Assembly: GCA_024691665.1 (NCBI GenBank)
Contig: JAILNJ010000050.1
Location: 1 to 18,993 of the forward strand
DNA from: Gammaproteobacteria bacterium
GTDB lineage: Bacteria; Bacillota_I; Bacilli_A; Izemoplasmatales; UBA1188
DNA: 18,993 nt
Direction: 5' to 3'
The notes beneath the pieces were generated by a model. The model was not told where the DNA came from. It searched no databases and saw only the letters and a list, made by a program, of their open reading frames with translations. Below are positions 1 through 7,264 of this stretch, piece after piece. The translations under genes were made by a program, and so were the position numbers. Every line of letters begins with the position of its first letter. Positions within the stretch are counted from its first letter, which is position 1.

Positions 1-188
1 CTACTATGTTTACTTCATTTGAAGCACTTAACTTCTCTTTTCTGGCATTCTTCCATATATTAAGTCTTTTTGATTTAAATAACTAATAGGTTTAAAGTCA
101 TAAACCTTCAAGTTATACATCTTCTTCTTATATTGATAGAAACCTTCATAAGAGAAGTTAAGTGCTTCAAATGAAGCAAACATAGTAG
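1..188. repeat. Inverted repeat, arms 1-39 and 150-188
   Basis: Bases 1-39 are the reverse complement of bases 150-188 with one mismatch (position 12 against position 177), leaving a 110-base spacer. The outer edge coincides with the window edge, so the repeat may continue beyond it. The arm at 150-188 lies inside intact ABC permease coding sequence. The arm at 1-39 supplies the last residues and the stop codon of that gene. This pattern fits a fold-back or chimeric contig end. A real invertible or palindromic element is less likely. Confidence 0.9.
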
Positions 189-1461
189 TGATTTTATCAT
201 CACCCAAGTTCTCAATTTCAATTCTTAAGTTTTGATATGCCTCAGATAACATTGAGCTACCTACGCCATATGCGTTAGGTGAAACACTCACATAGATATT
301 ACCTTGAGATGCGCTAACAACCATTGATAAGTCTTTATTCTTTAATTGTTTAATAGACTCAAATAAGAGTACTAGGATTACTGAGAGTAGCACTAACACA
401 ACCCTAAGTAAAGTCTTAAATGAACTCTTAATTCTTAAGTTATTGAAAGACTTCTTAAATATTGTGTTGAAGTTATTTTTATTCTTATTATATTCAATAG
501 GAGGAAGTTCAAAGTTAAAGTCATTATCAACGTAATCTTGAATCTTACGTCTTTCACCTTTAAGCATCTTAGCTTCACTATTCTTATCTAAGTAGATAAT
601 TTCTTCACTAGATTCTAAGTAAATCTTAGAATTCTTAATAGCAACATTAATCTTAATATCTTTATTTACTGATGAATCACTAAATAAGTTTAGTTCAACA
701 TTTGAATCCTTATATTCAGATTCCCTCTTGAGTTCATCTAAGTAAATATTTTGATCAACAGCAAGACCATTAATTGTCTTATTTTCAGGAACGAATTCCT
801 TAACAATTACACCATGGTCAAGTTCGATAATATAGTCTGCGTAATATGAAATTAATTCTTTTTCATGAGTAACAATAAATACTGCGCAGTTTTTAGATAC
901 TTTCTTTAAGATATTTAAAACTGTGAAAGTAGTCATTTCATCAAGTGAACCAGTTGGTTCATCGGCGAAGATTACTTTAGGAGATTTAACTAGCGCTCTT
1001 GCGATAGATACTCTTTGTTGCTCACCACCTGAAAGGTTAGATACTAACTTATTAGTGTATTTACTAATACCAAGTTGTTTTAACACGTAGTTAATTCTTT
1101 CCTTCTTTTCATCTTCAGTTAACTTAAATGAATCTAAAGAAAGATTAACATTATCATATACAGATCTATCTTTTAATAAGTAATAGTTTTGGAATACGAA
1201 ACCAAAGTGTTCCATTCTAAGTTTATCTGCAAACTTAGAATCATAGTGGTCTGTCTTTTCTTCATTAAAACTAATAGTACCATTCTTGAAATTATCAAGA
1301 CCAGAAATCGTGTTCAAAAGTGTGGTTTTTCCTACACCACTTTTACCTACAACTGCGATAATTCCTGATTTTGGAATCTCTAAAGTTGTATTATTAATTA
1401 CATGTAACTTTTTGAATAAACCTTGTTTATAATATTTATTCAGCTTTTCGACTTTAATCAT
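28..1461 (-). CDS. ABC transporter, fused ATPase and FtsX/MacB-like permease, C-terminally truncated
   Basis: The protein begins with a complete ABC ATPase of the LolD/MacB type: Walker A GKSGVGKTT near residues 39-47, Q-loop FVFQ near 88-91, signature LSGGE near 143-147, Walker B VIFADEP near 164-170 and an H-loop histidine near 199. A long charged linker (about 225-345) leads to one membrane segment (about 350-368) and the start of an extracellular domain. The expected remaining ectodomain and three further membrane segments are missing. The stop at 28-30 lies within the inverted-repeat arm 1-39, so the end is probably artificial or disrupted. I chose the ATG at 1459-1461 because AAGGGTGG lies 8 nt upstream; a GTG at 1471-1473 in the same frame would overlap the previous gene. 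One base separates it from the upstream ABC gene, so the two are co-transcribed and may form a heteromeric exporter. The substrate is unknown; this group often handles antimicrobial peptides or lipoproteins. Confidence 0.85.
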   Translation of the reverse strand: MIKVEKLNKYYKQGLFKKLHVINNTTLEIPKSGIIAVVGKSGVGKTTLLNTISGLDNFKNGTISFNEEKTDHYDSKFADKLRMEHFGFVFQNYYLLKDRSVYDNVNLSLDSFKLTEDEKKERINYVLKQLGISKYTNKLVSNLSGGEQQRVSIARALVKSPKVIFADEPTGSLDEMTTFTVLNILKKVSKNCAVFIVTHEKELISYYADYIIELDHGVIVKEFVPENKTINGLAVDQNIYLDELKRESEYKDSNVELNLFSDSSVNKDIKINVAIKNSKIYLESSEEIIYLDKNSEAKMLKGERRKIQDYVDNDFNFELPPIEYNKNKNNFNTIFKKSFNNLRIKSSFKTLLRVVLVLLSVILVLLFESIKQLKNKDLSMVVSASQGNIYVSVSPNAYGVGSSMLSEAYQNLRIEIENLGDDKITTMFASFEALNFSYEGFYQYKKKMYNLKVYDFKPISYLNQKDLIYGRMPEKRS

Positions 1462-1462
1462 A

Positions 1463-3679
1463 TTATAAACCACCCTTATTTATATTCTTTTTTAATCTAT
1501 TAAAATACCAATAATTAGATAAGAATCCAATTACGAACATAATAATGATTACGATTATATAATGATAGAATCTAATGTATTTAGAAGCACTCATAATATA
1601 GCCAAATACGAGTCTTAATCCTACATTATAAAGAAGTATACCAACTAAAATTCCCGCAACTAAAGATAGAGCTGAATCAATCAGATTAAGTTTAAATATA
1701 CTATTAACATCTGCACCTTGTAGGAATAATACTCTTTCTTCTTTTCCTTTCATATTAAGGAAGAGGAAATAGAAGAAATAATAAATAGCTAATACAAAGA
1801 TAAGTAAACCTAGTGAAGCAATTAATGAGATAGCTCTTTGACGAACTAAATCTTGGTCGTATTCGATTGATGATGCTCTATAAGGAGATAATACATCATA
1901 ATCATTCTTACTTAAGGCTTTAATTACATCATCAACATATGGATATTCATCAACGTAGATTCTTGCACAATTTGATTCATAGTTTAGAGTAAAAAGATCA
2001 TAGATACCTTTACCAACATACATAAATCTTTGAGTTAAATCTTCACTTACTCCTTTAGAACTATCAACAATTACTTCTAAAGAAGTATTATTATTGTAGT
2101 TTTCATAGATGATTGTTTCATAACTTCTTGGGAAGGTTGGATAAGTTTCATAGAATAATGAAGATAATTGAATCTCATTATCAGCTAAGTTTTCGTTGTA
2201 GATAGGAATAATCTTAGCACCAGCATATCTAAGTGAGTTATTACTATCACGATAATAGAATCTAAAGTTAGAACTATTTCCATCTGAATAGAATTGCATT
2301 GTATCAAGTTGTCTTATAAATGCTTCAGAATAATATAAGTTATTATCATTCTTCTTTAATACGCCAACAACTTTAAATGTATAAGAGAATTGATTATATC
2401 CTTGCATTGCTTTATCTTCAAAGAATACTTTAATCTCATCACCTACTTTATATGAGTTATTAGCAACAACTTCATTATAAGCACTTGGAAGAGTTCCTGA
2501 AGATAAGTCTTTTTCTTCAATCTTATTCTTATATGATTTAGCAAATAATGAATCATCCTTTTCTTTAAATACTTTCTCAATTCTCTCTTCAGCATCAATA
2601 CCATGAGCTTTCTTTACTACGAGTTCATATTCAAAGTCTACGCCTTCTCTATAGTAATAATTCATATCTGATGCGAATGAATAGTAATCATAATCAACGA
2701 TATGTTTATTGCTCGTTAACTTTTCAAGTTCATCATAACTAAAGGCCGAGAAATCTCTTTTCATAATTAAGAGTTCTTCTTGATTGATATTGTTGAAAGT
2801 ATTTTTATTTAATACTTTAGTTCTTGAATCATCTGTATTAAATAAGAAGATTGAAAGAAGAGTAAATACAATCATAAAGATCATTGAAACAAATAAAGAT
2901 GTCGCAATAGTTCTTCCCTTCTTCTCTTTTAGATAAGACACATATAGATCATTTATCTTTGTCTTTTTATCTACTGGGTTTTTAGTATTAACATTATCGT
3001 TTGTTTTGATGGCTTCAAAACTAACTAAATTACCTTTATATAGTCTTACGAAATAATCAGCATAATCTTTTGCGTCTTCATAGTTATGAGTTGATGTGAT
3101 AACAAGACGTTCTTTAGAAATGTCTGATAAGAGTTTCATTATTTCAACACTATTTTCAGGATCTAGATTCGCAGTAGGTTCATCACATAATACAATCTTT
3201 GGTTCTTTCGCAATGGCTCTTGCGATAGATAGTCTTTGTTTTTGTCCACTTGAAAGTGCGATTACTTTTTGATTAGCTAATTCATCAAGATGAACCATCT
3301 TTAAATATTTTAAAGCTCTTTCTTTAGCTTCTTTTCTTGTAAGGCCTAATACTTCAAGTGAAACAATAATATTAGAGATAACACTATATGATTCAATTAG
3401 TCCATAATCTTGGAAGACGAAACCAATTGAATTTTTTTGATATTTCTTCCAATCTTCATCTCTATATGCGAGGGCATCAACGCCATCAATAAACATTGAA
3501 CCTTCTTCATAAGATTGGAATCCTGATAGCACATTTAATAAAGTTGTTTTACCACTACCTGATTGACCTGTGAGCACAACAAAACCAACCTCTGGGAATT
3601 TAATAGATATTTCCTTTAAGGCTATAGAACCGTCTTCATCTGAGTGATATATTTTTGTTAAGTTTTTAAGTTCAATCAT
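1463..3679 (-). CDS. ABC transporter, fused ATPase and FtsX/MacB-like permease, complete
   Basis: This 738-residue protein joins an N-terminal ABC ATPase to a four-segment FtsX-type permease. The ATPase shows Walker A GQSGSGKTT (38-46), Q-loop glutamine 90, Walker B KIVLCDEP (161-168), and H-loop histidine 198. Its signature reads LSSGQ (142-146), where the family consensus is LSGGQ. The first membrane segment lies at about 258-280, followed by a roughly 340-residue extracellular domain rich in Tyr and Asn. Three C-terminal segments follow at about 622-645, 668-690 and 706-728. The ATG at 3677-3679 has AAAGAGG upstream. The operon terminator of the preceding gene (3704-3747) lies just upstream and I see no convincing separate promoter, so expression may use the AT-rich stretch there or read-through. 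It pairs with the truncated ABC gene downstream. Such exporters move hydrophobic or peptide cargo across or out of the membrane; the actual cargo cannot be read from the sequence. Confidence 0.88.
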   Translation of the reverse strand: MIELKNLTKIYHSDEDGSIALKEISIKFPEVGFVVLTGQSGSGKTTLLNVLSGFQSYEEGSMFIDGVDALAYRDEDWKKYQKNSIGFVFQDYGLIESYSVISNIIVSLEVLGLTRKEAKERALKYLKMVHLDELANQKVIALSSGQKQRLSIARAIAKEPKIVLCDEPTANLDPENSVEIMKLLSDISKERLVITSTHNYEDAKDYADYFVRLYKGNLVSFEAIKTNDNVNTKNPVDKKTKINDLYVSYLKEKKGRTIATSLFVSMIFMIVFTLLSIFLFNTDDSRTKVLNKNTFNNINQEELLIMKRDFSAFSYDELEKLTSNKHIVDYDYYSFASDMNYYYREGVDFEYELVVKKAHGIDAEERIEKVFKEKDDSLFAKSYKNKIEEKDLSSGTLPSAYNEVVANNSYKVGDEIKVFFEDKAMQGYNQFSYTFKVVGVLKKNDNNLYYSEAFIRQLDTMQFYSDGNSSNFRFYYRDSNNSLRYAGAKIIPIYNENLADNEIQLSSLFYETYPTFPRSYETIIYENYNNNTSLEVIVDSSKGVSEDLTQRFMYVGKGIYDLFTLNYESNCARIYVDEYPYVDDVIKALSKNDYDVLSPYRASSIEYDQDLVRQRAISLIASLGLLIFVLAIYYFFYFLFLNMKGKEERVLFLQGADVNSIFKLNLIDSALSLVAGILVGILLYNVGLRLVFGYIMSASKYIRFYHYIIVIIIMFVIGFLSNYWYFNRLKKNINKGGL
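1470..1477 (-). promoter_or_regulatory. Ribosome binding site that decides the start of the second ABC gene
   Basis: Read on the minus strand, AAGGGTGG ends 8 nt before the ATG at 1459-1461. It lies in the last codons of the upstream ABC gene. The spacing favours this ATG over the in-frame GTG at 1471-1473, which would fall inside the binding site. Confidence 0.7.
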
Positions 3680-3703
3680 AGGCAGTAACCTCTTTATATA
3701 TAT

Positions 3704-3747
3704 AAAAAGTAGTAAAATACTTTTTTATATATATTTTACTACTTTTT
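3704..3747 (-). terminator. Rho-independent terminator of the opp operon
   Basis: A perfect 16-bp stem (3704-3719 with 3732-3747) encloses a 12-nt loop. On the minus strand the right arm ends in ACTACTTTTT followed by an AT-rich run, nine bases after the stop codon of the S41-like lipoprotein gene. The stem is AT-rich, so its strength is uncertain. It is symmetrical enough to act on either strand. Confidence 0.75.
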
Positions 3748-3755
3748 TATTCTTT

Positions 3756-5567
3756 TTATTGATGAATTGCTTCGTAAATTGCTTGGTCGTTATAGAAATT
3801 TTCTGGAGCAAGTTCAATATCAACATCTACACCATTTTGTACGTCAATGAATGTATATCCACCTTCTACTTTATCTGTATAGAATGTTGTACAGCTTTCA
3901 CTAGATGTATAGATTGAAGTACCATCAACTAAACATAATGGAGTGATAGAACACATACCTCCACCAGTCTTTTGACCAATTAATTTAACTCCACTATTCT
4001 TACAGATTAATGCGAAACTATTAGCAGCACTGTAAGAGTATTCGCTACATAAGTTATACCAAGTGTATTGGCTAAATACGTCTGATGCATTGCATTCATC
4101 ATCGAAGTTTGTATCAACATGGTAGCATGCAGAAGTCTTGTGGTCATAGTTCTTATAATAGTCATCCATATAGATGTCTTCCATCATATAACCTAAAACT
4201 CTAATCATAGCACCAACGTTACCACCACCGTTGATTGTTGTATCAACAACGATGTTCTTAACTTCTGGGTGTTTTGCAATTTCTTCTAAGCAATATCTGA
4301 ACATATAGAATGAGTCAACATCTTTAGCACCTTCTAAGATATTACCATCTTCATCTTTTAATTCTTTAGTTTCGCCAGTCTTGAAACTATCGAATGTGAT
4401 GATAGCAGTATCTTCATAGAATCTTACATAGCCTTCGCCATGTCCTGATGTTTGTCTTAATGTTTTATATGCGCTACGCATTTCTGAATGCGATAGATAA
4501 TAAGCACTTACGTCAGATCTAGAAACTCCAGAATCATCATCGAATAAGAATAATGAGCTGTGTACTAAATATGTATGTAAGTCATGTACATCAGAATATG
4601 CAAATAACTTATAACCTTGGTTATTCTTAGCTGAGTCAGTTGCTGTTAAGCATTTCTTTGTTGAATAGCTTAAGCTTTCAAGAAGAGTATTATAACCTTT
4701 ACCATCATTTTCATCTTCTCTTACACCGAAGATGTTTTCATAAATCCAAGAAAGTTGATTCATTAAATCTTCTCTTTCTTTCTTAGTTGGTTGTCTTTTT
4801 GCCATTGGGTTATTTCTTACAGCTGCGTTTTGTTCTGCAGTTAAGCTTGAAAGATCACAATATACGAAGATAAATTCTCTTTCATTGAAGAATACATTAC
4901 AGTAATTTTGAGTATTTAAGAAATAGTTAGCTACCCAATATGGAACCATGTATTTACCTTCATATTTGAAGAAATCGATATCGTAGTTCTTGAAATTATA
5001 TTCAGCAACATATTTTTCATTATCATATGATTTATCATGATCAGTATATAATGAGTAAGAATAATCTGTTGCTTCCATTTCAGGAAGGTTATTTCCGAAG
5101 TATTGATTATAAGTAACCTTTTCTTCAGCTAAATCAATAGTTAAATATAAGTCTTCTGATTCGTTAGTATCTTCATCTGTATAAGTCCAATAAACATTAT
5201 AAACATTATCGTTCTTTTCAAACTTATAGTTTTCATAAAGAAGATATCCATCCAAAGCTTGTAAGAATTCATCAAAATCTACATATAATAATGTTTCATT
5301 ACCAGCATGGAACTTTTCATTGAAGTAATAACCATTGAGTTTTGTTGCTTTTAAATTGTATTCACTGTTATAGTCTAATAGATCATATTCTTGTGATTTA
5401 ACATCCCAAGCAGCTGTAGTTGCTTCAGTTTTACTTGTAGTAGTTTTTGAAGTAGATGAGCTAGTTTGAGGTTTGGCAGTAGTTGTAGGAGCAACTGTCT
5501 TTTTATCACAAGATGCAAGGAATACAAGAGATAATACAGCTAATAATACTGTTAAAATCTTTTTCAT
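3756..5567 (-). CDS. S41-peptidase-like lipoprotein encoded in the opp operon
   Basis: Residues 1-20 form a lipoprotein signal peptide ending in the lipobox LASC (Cys20), so the protein should be tethered outside the membrane. A Ser/Thr-rich linker (about 24-53) leads to a region (about 60-240) with two segments that loosely resemble stalk or copper-amine-oxidase-N-like modules. The C-terminal half resembles the S41 (C-terminal processing/tail-specific) peptidase fold: VRFYEDTAIITFDSF (381-395), NIVVDTTINGGGNVG (438-452), YSYSAANSFA (510-519) and LIGQKTGGG (529-537). Ser513 fits the nucleophile position, but the following acidic residue typical of CtpA-like enzymes is Asn516 here. No PDZ domain is evident. 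The ATG at 5565-5567 has AAAGGAG upstream, 14 nt after the DUF3899-like gene. I infer extracellular peptide generation or binding for the Opp importer. Catalytic activity is not certain. Confidence 0.75.
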   Translation of the reverse strand: MKKILTVLLAVLSLVFLASCDKKTVAPTTTAKPQTSSSTSKTTTSKTEATTAAWDVKSQEYDLLDYNSEYNLKATKLNGYYFNEKFHAGNETLLYVDFDEFLQALDGYLLYENYKFEKNDNVYNVYWTYTDEDTNESEDLYLTIDLAEEKVTYNQYFGNNLPEMEATDYSYSLYTDHDKSYDNEKYVAEYNFKNYDIDFFKYEGKYMVPYWVANYFLNTQNYCNVFFNEREFIFVYCDLSSLTAEQNAAVRNNPMAKRQPTKKEREDLMNQLSWIYENIFGVREDENDGKGYNTLLESLSYSTKKCLTATDSAKNNQGYKLFAYSDVHDLHTYLVHSSLFLFDDDSGVSRSDVSAYYLSHSEMRSAYKTLRQTSGHGEGYVRFYEDTAIITFDSFKTGETKELKDEDGNILEGAKDVDSFYMFRYCLEEIAKHPEVKNIVVDTTINGGGNVGAMIRVLGYMMEDIYMDDYYKNYDHKTSACYHVDTNFDDECNASDVFSQYTWYNLCSEYSYSAANSFALICKNSGVKLIGQKTGGGMCSITPLCLVDGTSIYTSSESCTTFYTDKVEGGYTFIDVQNGVDVDIELAPENFYNDQAIYEAIHQ

Positions 5568-5581
5568 TAGTTCTCCTTTTT

Positions 5582-5995
5582 TTATTGATATACTTTAAAA
5601 AATAAAATAATAAACACTATTCCGACTACGAGGAATACGCCTCCTACAATAAATAAGAAGCCATATCCTGATACCCTCTTTCTTGATTCTTTATATTCTT
5701 GATATGTTTGGTCAGTCCTATTTGCTAGTGGGATTAATCCTTTAAATAATCTTTTAAGCATCCATCCAATAGCATCAAGGCCACCGGCATTAGAAATAAA
5801 TACTAAGCAACCAACAAGAACTGTAAATAGTCCAGAGAAGGTAAACGCATCAGCGAGTACTCTATATTTTTCAACTAGAGTATCTTTTACGAAATAGTTA
5901 TTAAGCAAGAGAAAAAGAACAGTCAAAAATGCACAAATAAATACTGTTATTGAATATTTTAATATGTAAACTTTAACTGTTCTTTTTTCTTCCAT
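5582..5995 (-). CDS. Small membrane protein, DUF3899-like
   Basis: This 137-residue protein has three hydrophobic segments (about 12-31, 48-69 and 110-134). The central segment and the following FISNAGGLDAIGW resemble the DUF3899 family, small Firmicutes membrane proteins of unknown function. A basic cytoplasmic stretch (about 80-108, with RTDQTYQEYKESRKR) lies between segments two and three. Its ATG overlaps the oppF stop by one base (TAATG), indicating translational coupling. The S41-like lipoprotein gene follows after 14 nt. Its place in the opp operon suggests a role in assembly or activity of the peptide-uptake complex, but nothing in the protein shows this directly. Confidence 0.65.
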   Translation of the reverse strand: MEEKRTVKVYILKYSITVFICAFLTVLFLLLNNYFVKDTLVEKYRVLADAFTFSGLFTVLVGCLVFISNAGGLDAIGWMLKRLFKGLIPLANRTDQTYQEYKESRKRVSGYGFLFIVGGVFLVVGIVFIILFFKVYQ

Positions 5996-7263
5996 TATTT
6001 TAAATATTCTTTCTTATATCTCTCTTCTTCCTCGTCATTACAATATACGAAATGACCAGGAGCGAGTTCTCTTAAAGAAGGTTTGTTAACTGAATAATCG
6101 TGTTCCGCAATTGGATTATAGATCATTCTAACTCTCTTCTTCTCATATTCTGGATCTGGTAGTGGAATAGCACTAAGTAAAGATCTAGTATATGGATGCA
6201 CCGGATGAGCAAAGAGTTCATCTGATGAAGCTAATTCAACCATTTTTCCATAGTACATTACACCAATTCTATCAGAGAAGTATTTAACTACTGATAAGTC
6301 GTGGGCAATGAATAATACTGTTAAACCCATTTGATGTCTTAAATCATTAAGTAGATTAACAACTTGTGCTTGAATAGAAACGTCAAGCGCAGATACTGGT
6401 TCATCGGCAATGATTAGATCTGGGTTCATTACTACAGATCTAGCGATACCGATTCTTTGACGTTGACCACCTGAGAATTCATGTGGATAACGGCTTGCAT
6501 GTTCTTTAACAAGACCAACAGTTTCAAGAATATCATATACTTTATTTTGAATGTATTCTTTATCCTTAATTCCTTTAATAACTAATCCTTCAGAAATAAT
6601 TTCTTGAACAGTCATACGAGGATTTAAAGATGCGATTGGATCTTGGAAGATCATTTGAATTTGTGTAACTAATTTTGAATTCTTAGCAATTCTCTTTTCA
6701 GTAGCATATTCCTTCTTAACTTTTGCGAGTTCTTCAGGATTATCTTGAGCTTTTTCAAGAAGTGGAAGATATTTATCATCTACTTCTTTTAAAAGTCTCT
6801 CAGAGAATTCTTTGTCACAGTTCTTGTGATCAAAGTTTGCTTTTTCAATAGCTTCTTTGTTTTCTTTAATTGTTGCATTAAGTTTGGCATTAATTTCAGC
6901 TTTTCTAGCTTCAGCTTGTTCTTTGCTTAATGAATTAGCTTTAACTTCTTCATCAAGTTTAGCAAGTTCAGCTTTAGCATTAGCTCTAGCTTCTTTAATA
7001 GCATTCTTATAACTTAATGTACCAGCAGCGATTCTTTGACCTTTGAAATATACATCACCAGATGTAATGTCATATAGTTTAATAATAGATCTACCAGTAG
7101 TAGTCTTACCACAACCAGATTCACCAACTAAACCAAATACTTCACCTTTGTGAATATCAAATGAAACGTCATCAACGGCTTTTAAAGATTTCTTACCGAA
7201 CTTGAAGTATTGGCATAGATGTCTAACACTTAATAAAACTTCATTTTCTTGATAATCAGACAT
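5995..7263 (-). CDS. oppF: Oligopeptide ABC transporter ATP-binding protein OppF with coiled-coil insert
   Basis: OppF is one of two ATPases that power the OppBC permease. Visible motifs are Walker A GESGCGKTT (47-55), Q-loop IFQDP (205-209), signature FSGGQ (263-267), Walker B LIIADEP (283-289) and H-loop His321. They are followed by the C-terminal region typical of oligopeptide and dipeptide ATPases, with HPVHPYTRSLLSAIP at 353-367. Residues about 80-200 are an extra segment rich in Ala, Lys and Glu with strong helical, coiled-coil character. It sits between Walker A and the Q-loop, where ordinary OppF has only about 40 residues. The ATG has AAGGAGG upstream and lies one base after the oppD stop. 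The inserted segment is reminiscent of Mollicutes Opp ATPases, which are also enlarged. Confidence 0.93.
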   Translation of the reverse strand: MSDYQENEVLLSVRHLCQYFKFGKKSLKAVDDVSFDIHKGEVFGLVGESGCGKTTTGRSIIKLYDITSGDVYFKGQRIAAGTLSYKNAIKEARANAKAELAKLDEEVKANSLSKEQAEARKAEINAKLNATIKENKEAIEKANFDHKNCDKEFSERLLKEVDDKYLPLLEKAQDNPEELAKVKKEYATEKRIAKNSKLVTQIQMIFQDPIASLNPRMTVQEIISEGLVIKGIKDKEYIQNKVYDILETVGLVKEHASRYPHEFSGGQRQRIGIARSVVMNPDLIIADEPVSALDVSIQAQVVNLLNDLRHQMGLTVLFIAHDLSVVKYFSDRIGVMYYGKMVELASSDELFAHPVHPYTRSLLSAIPLPDPEYEKKRVRMIYNPIAEHDYSVNKPSLRELAPGHFVYCNDEEEERYKKEYLK

Positions 7264-7264
7264 A

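Noticed and set aside
1..188. Phase-variable invertible switch
   Set aside because: The spacer is only 110 bases, no recombinase is visible, and the outer arm coincides with the window edge. An assembly fold-back explains it more simply, though the repeat itself is reported above.
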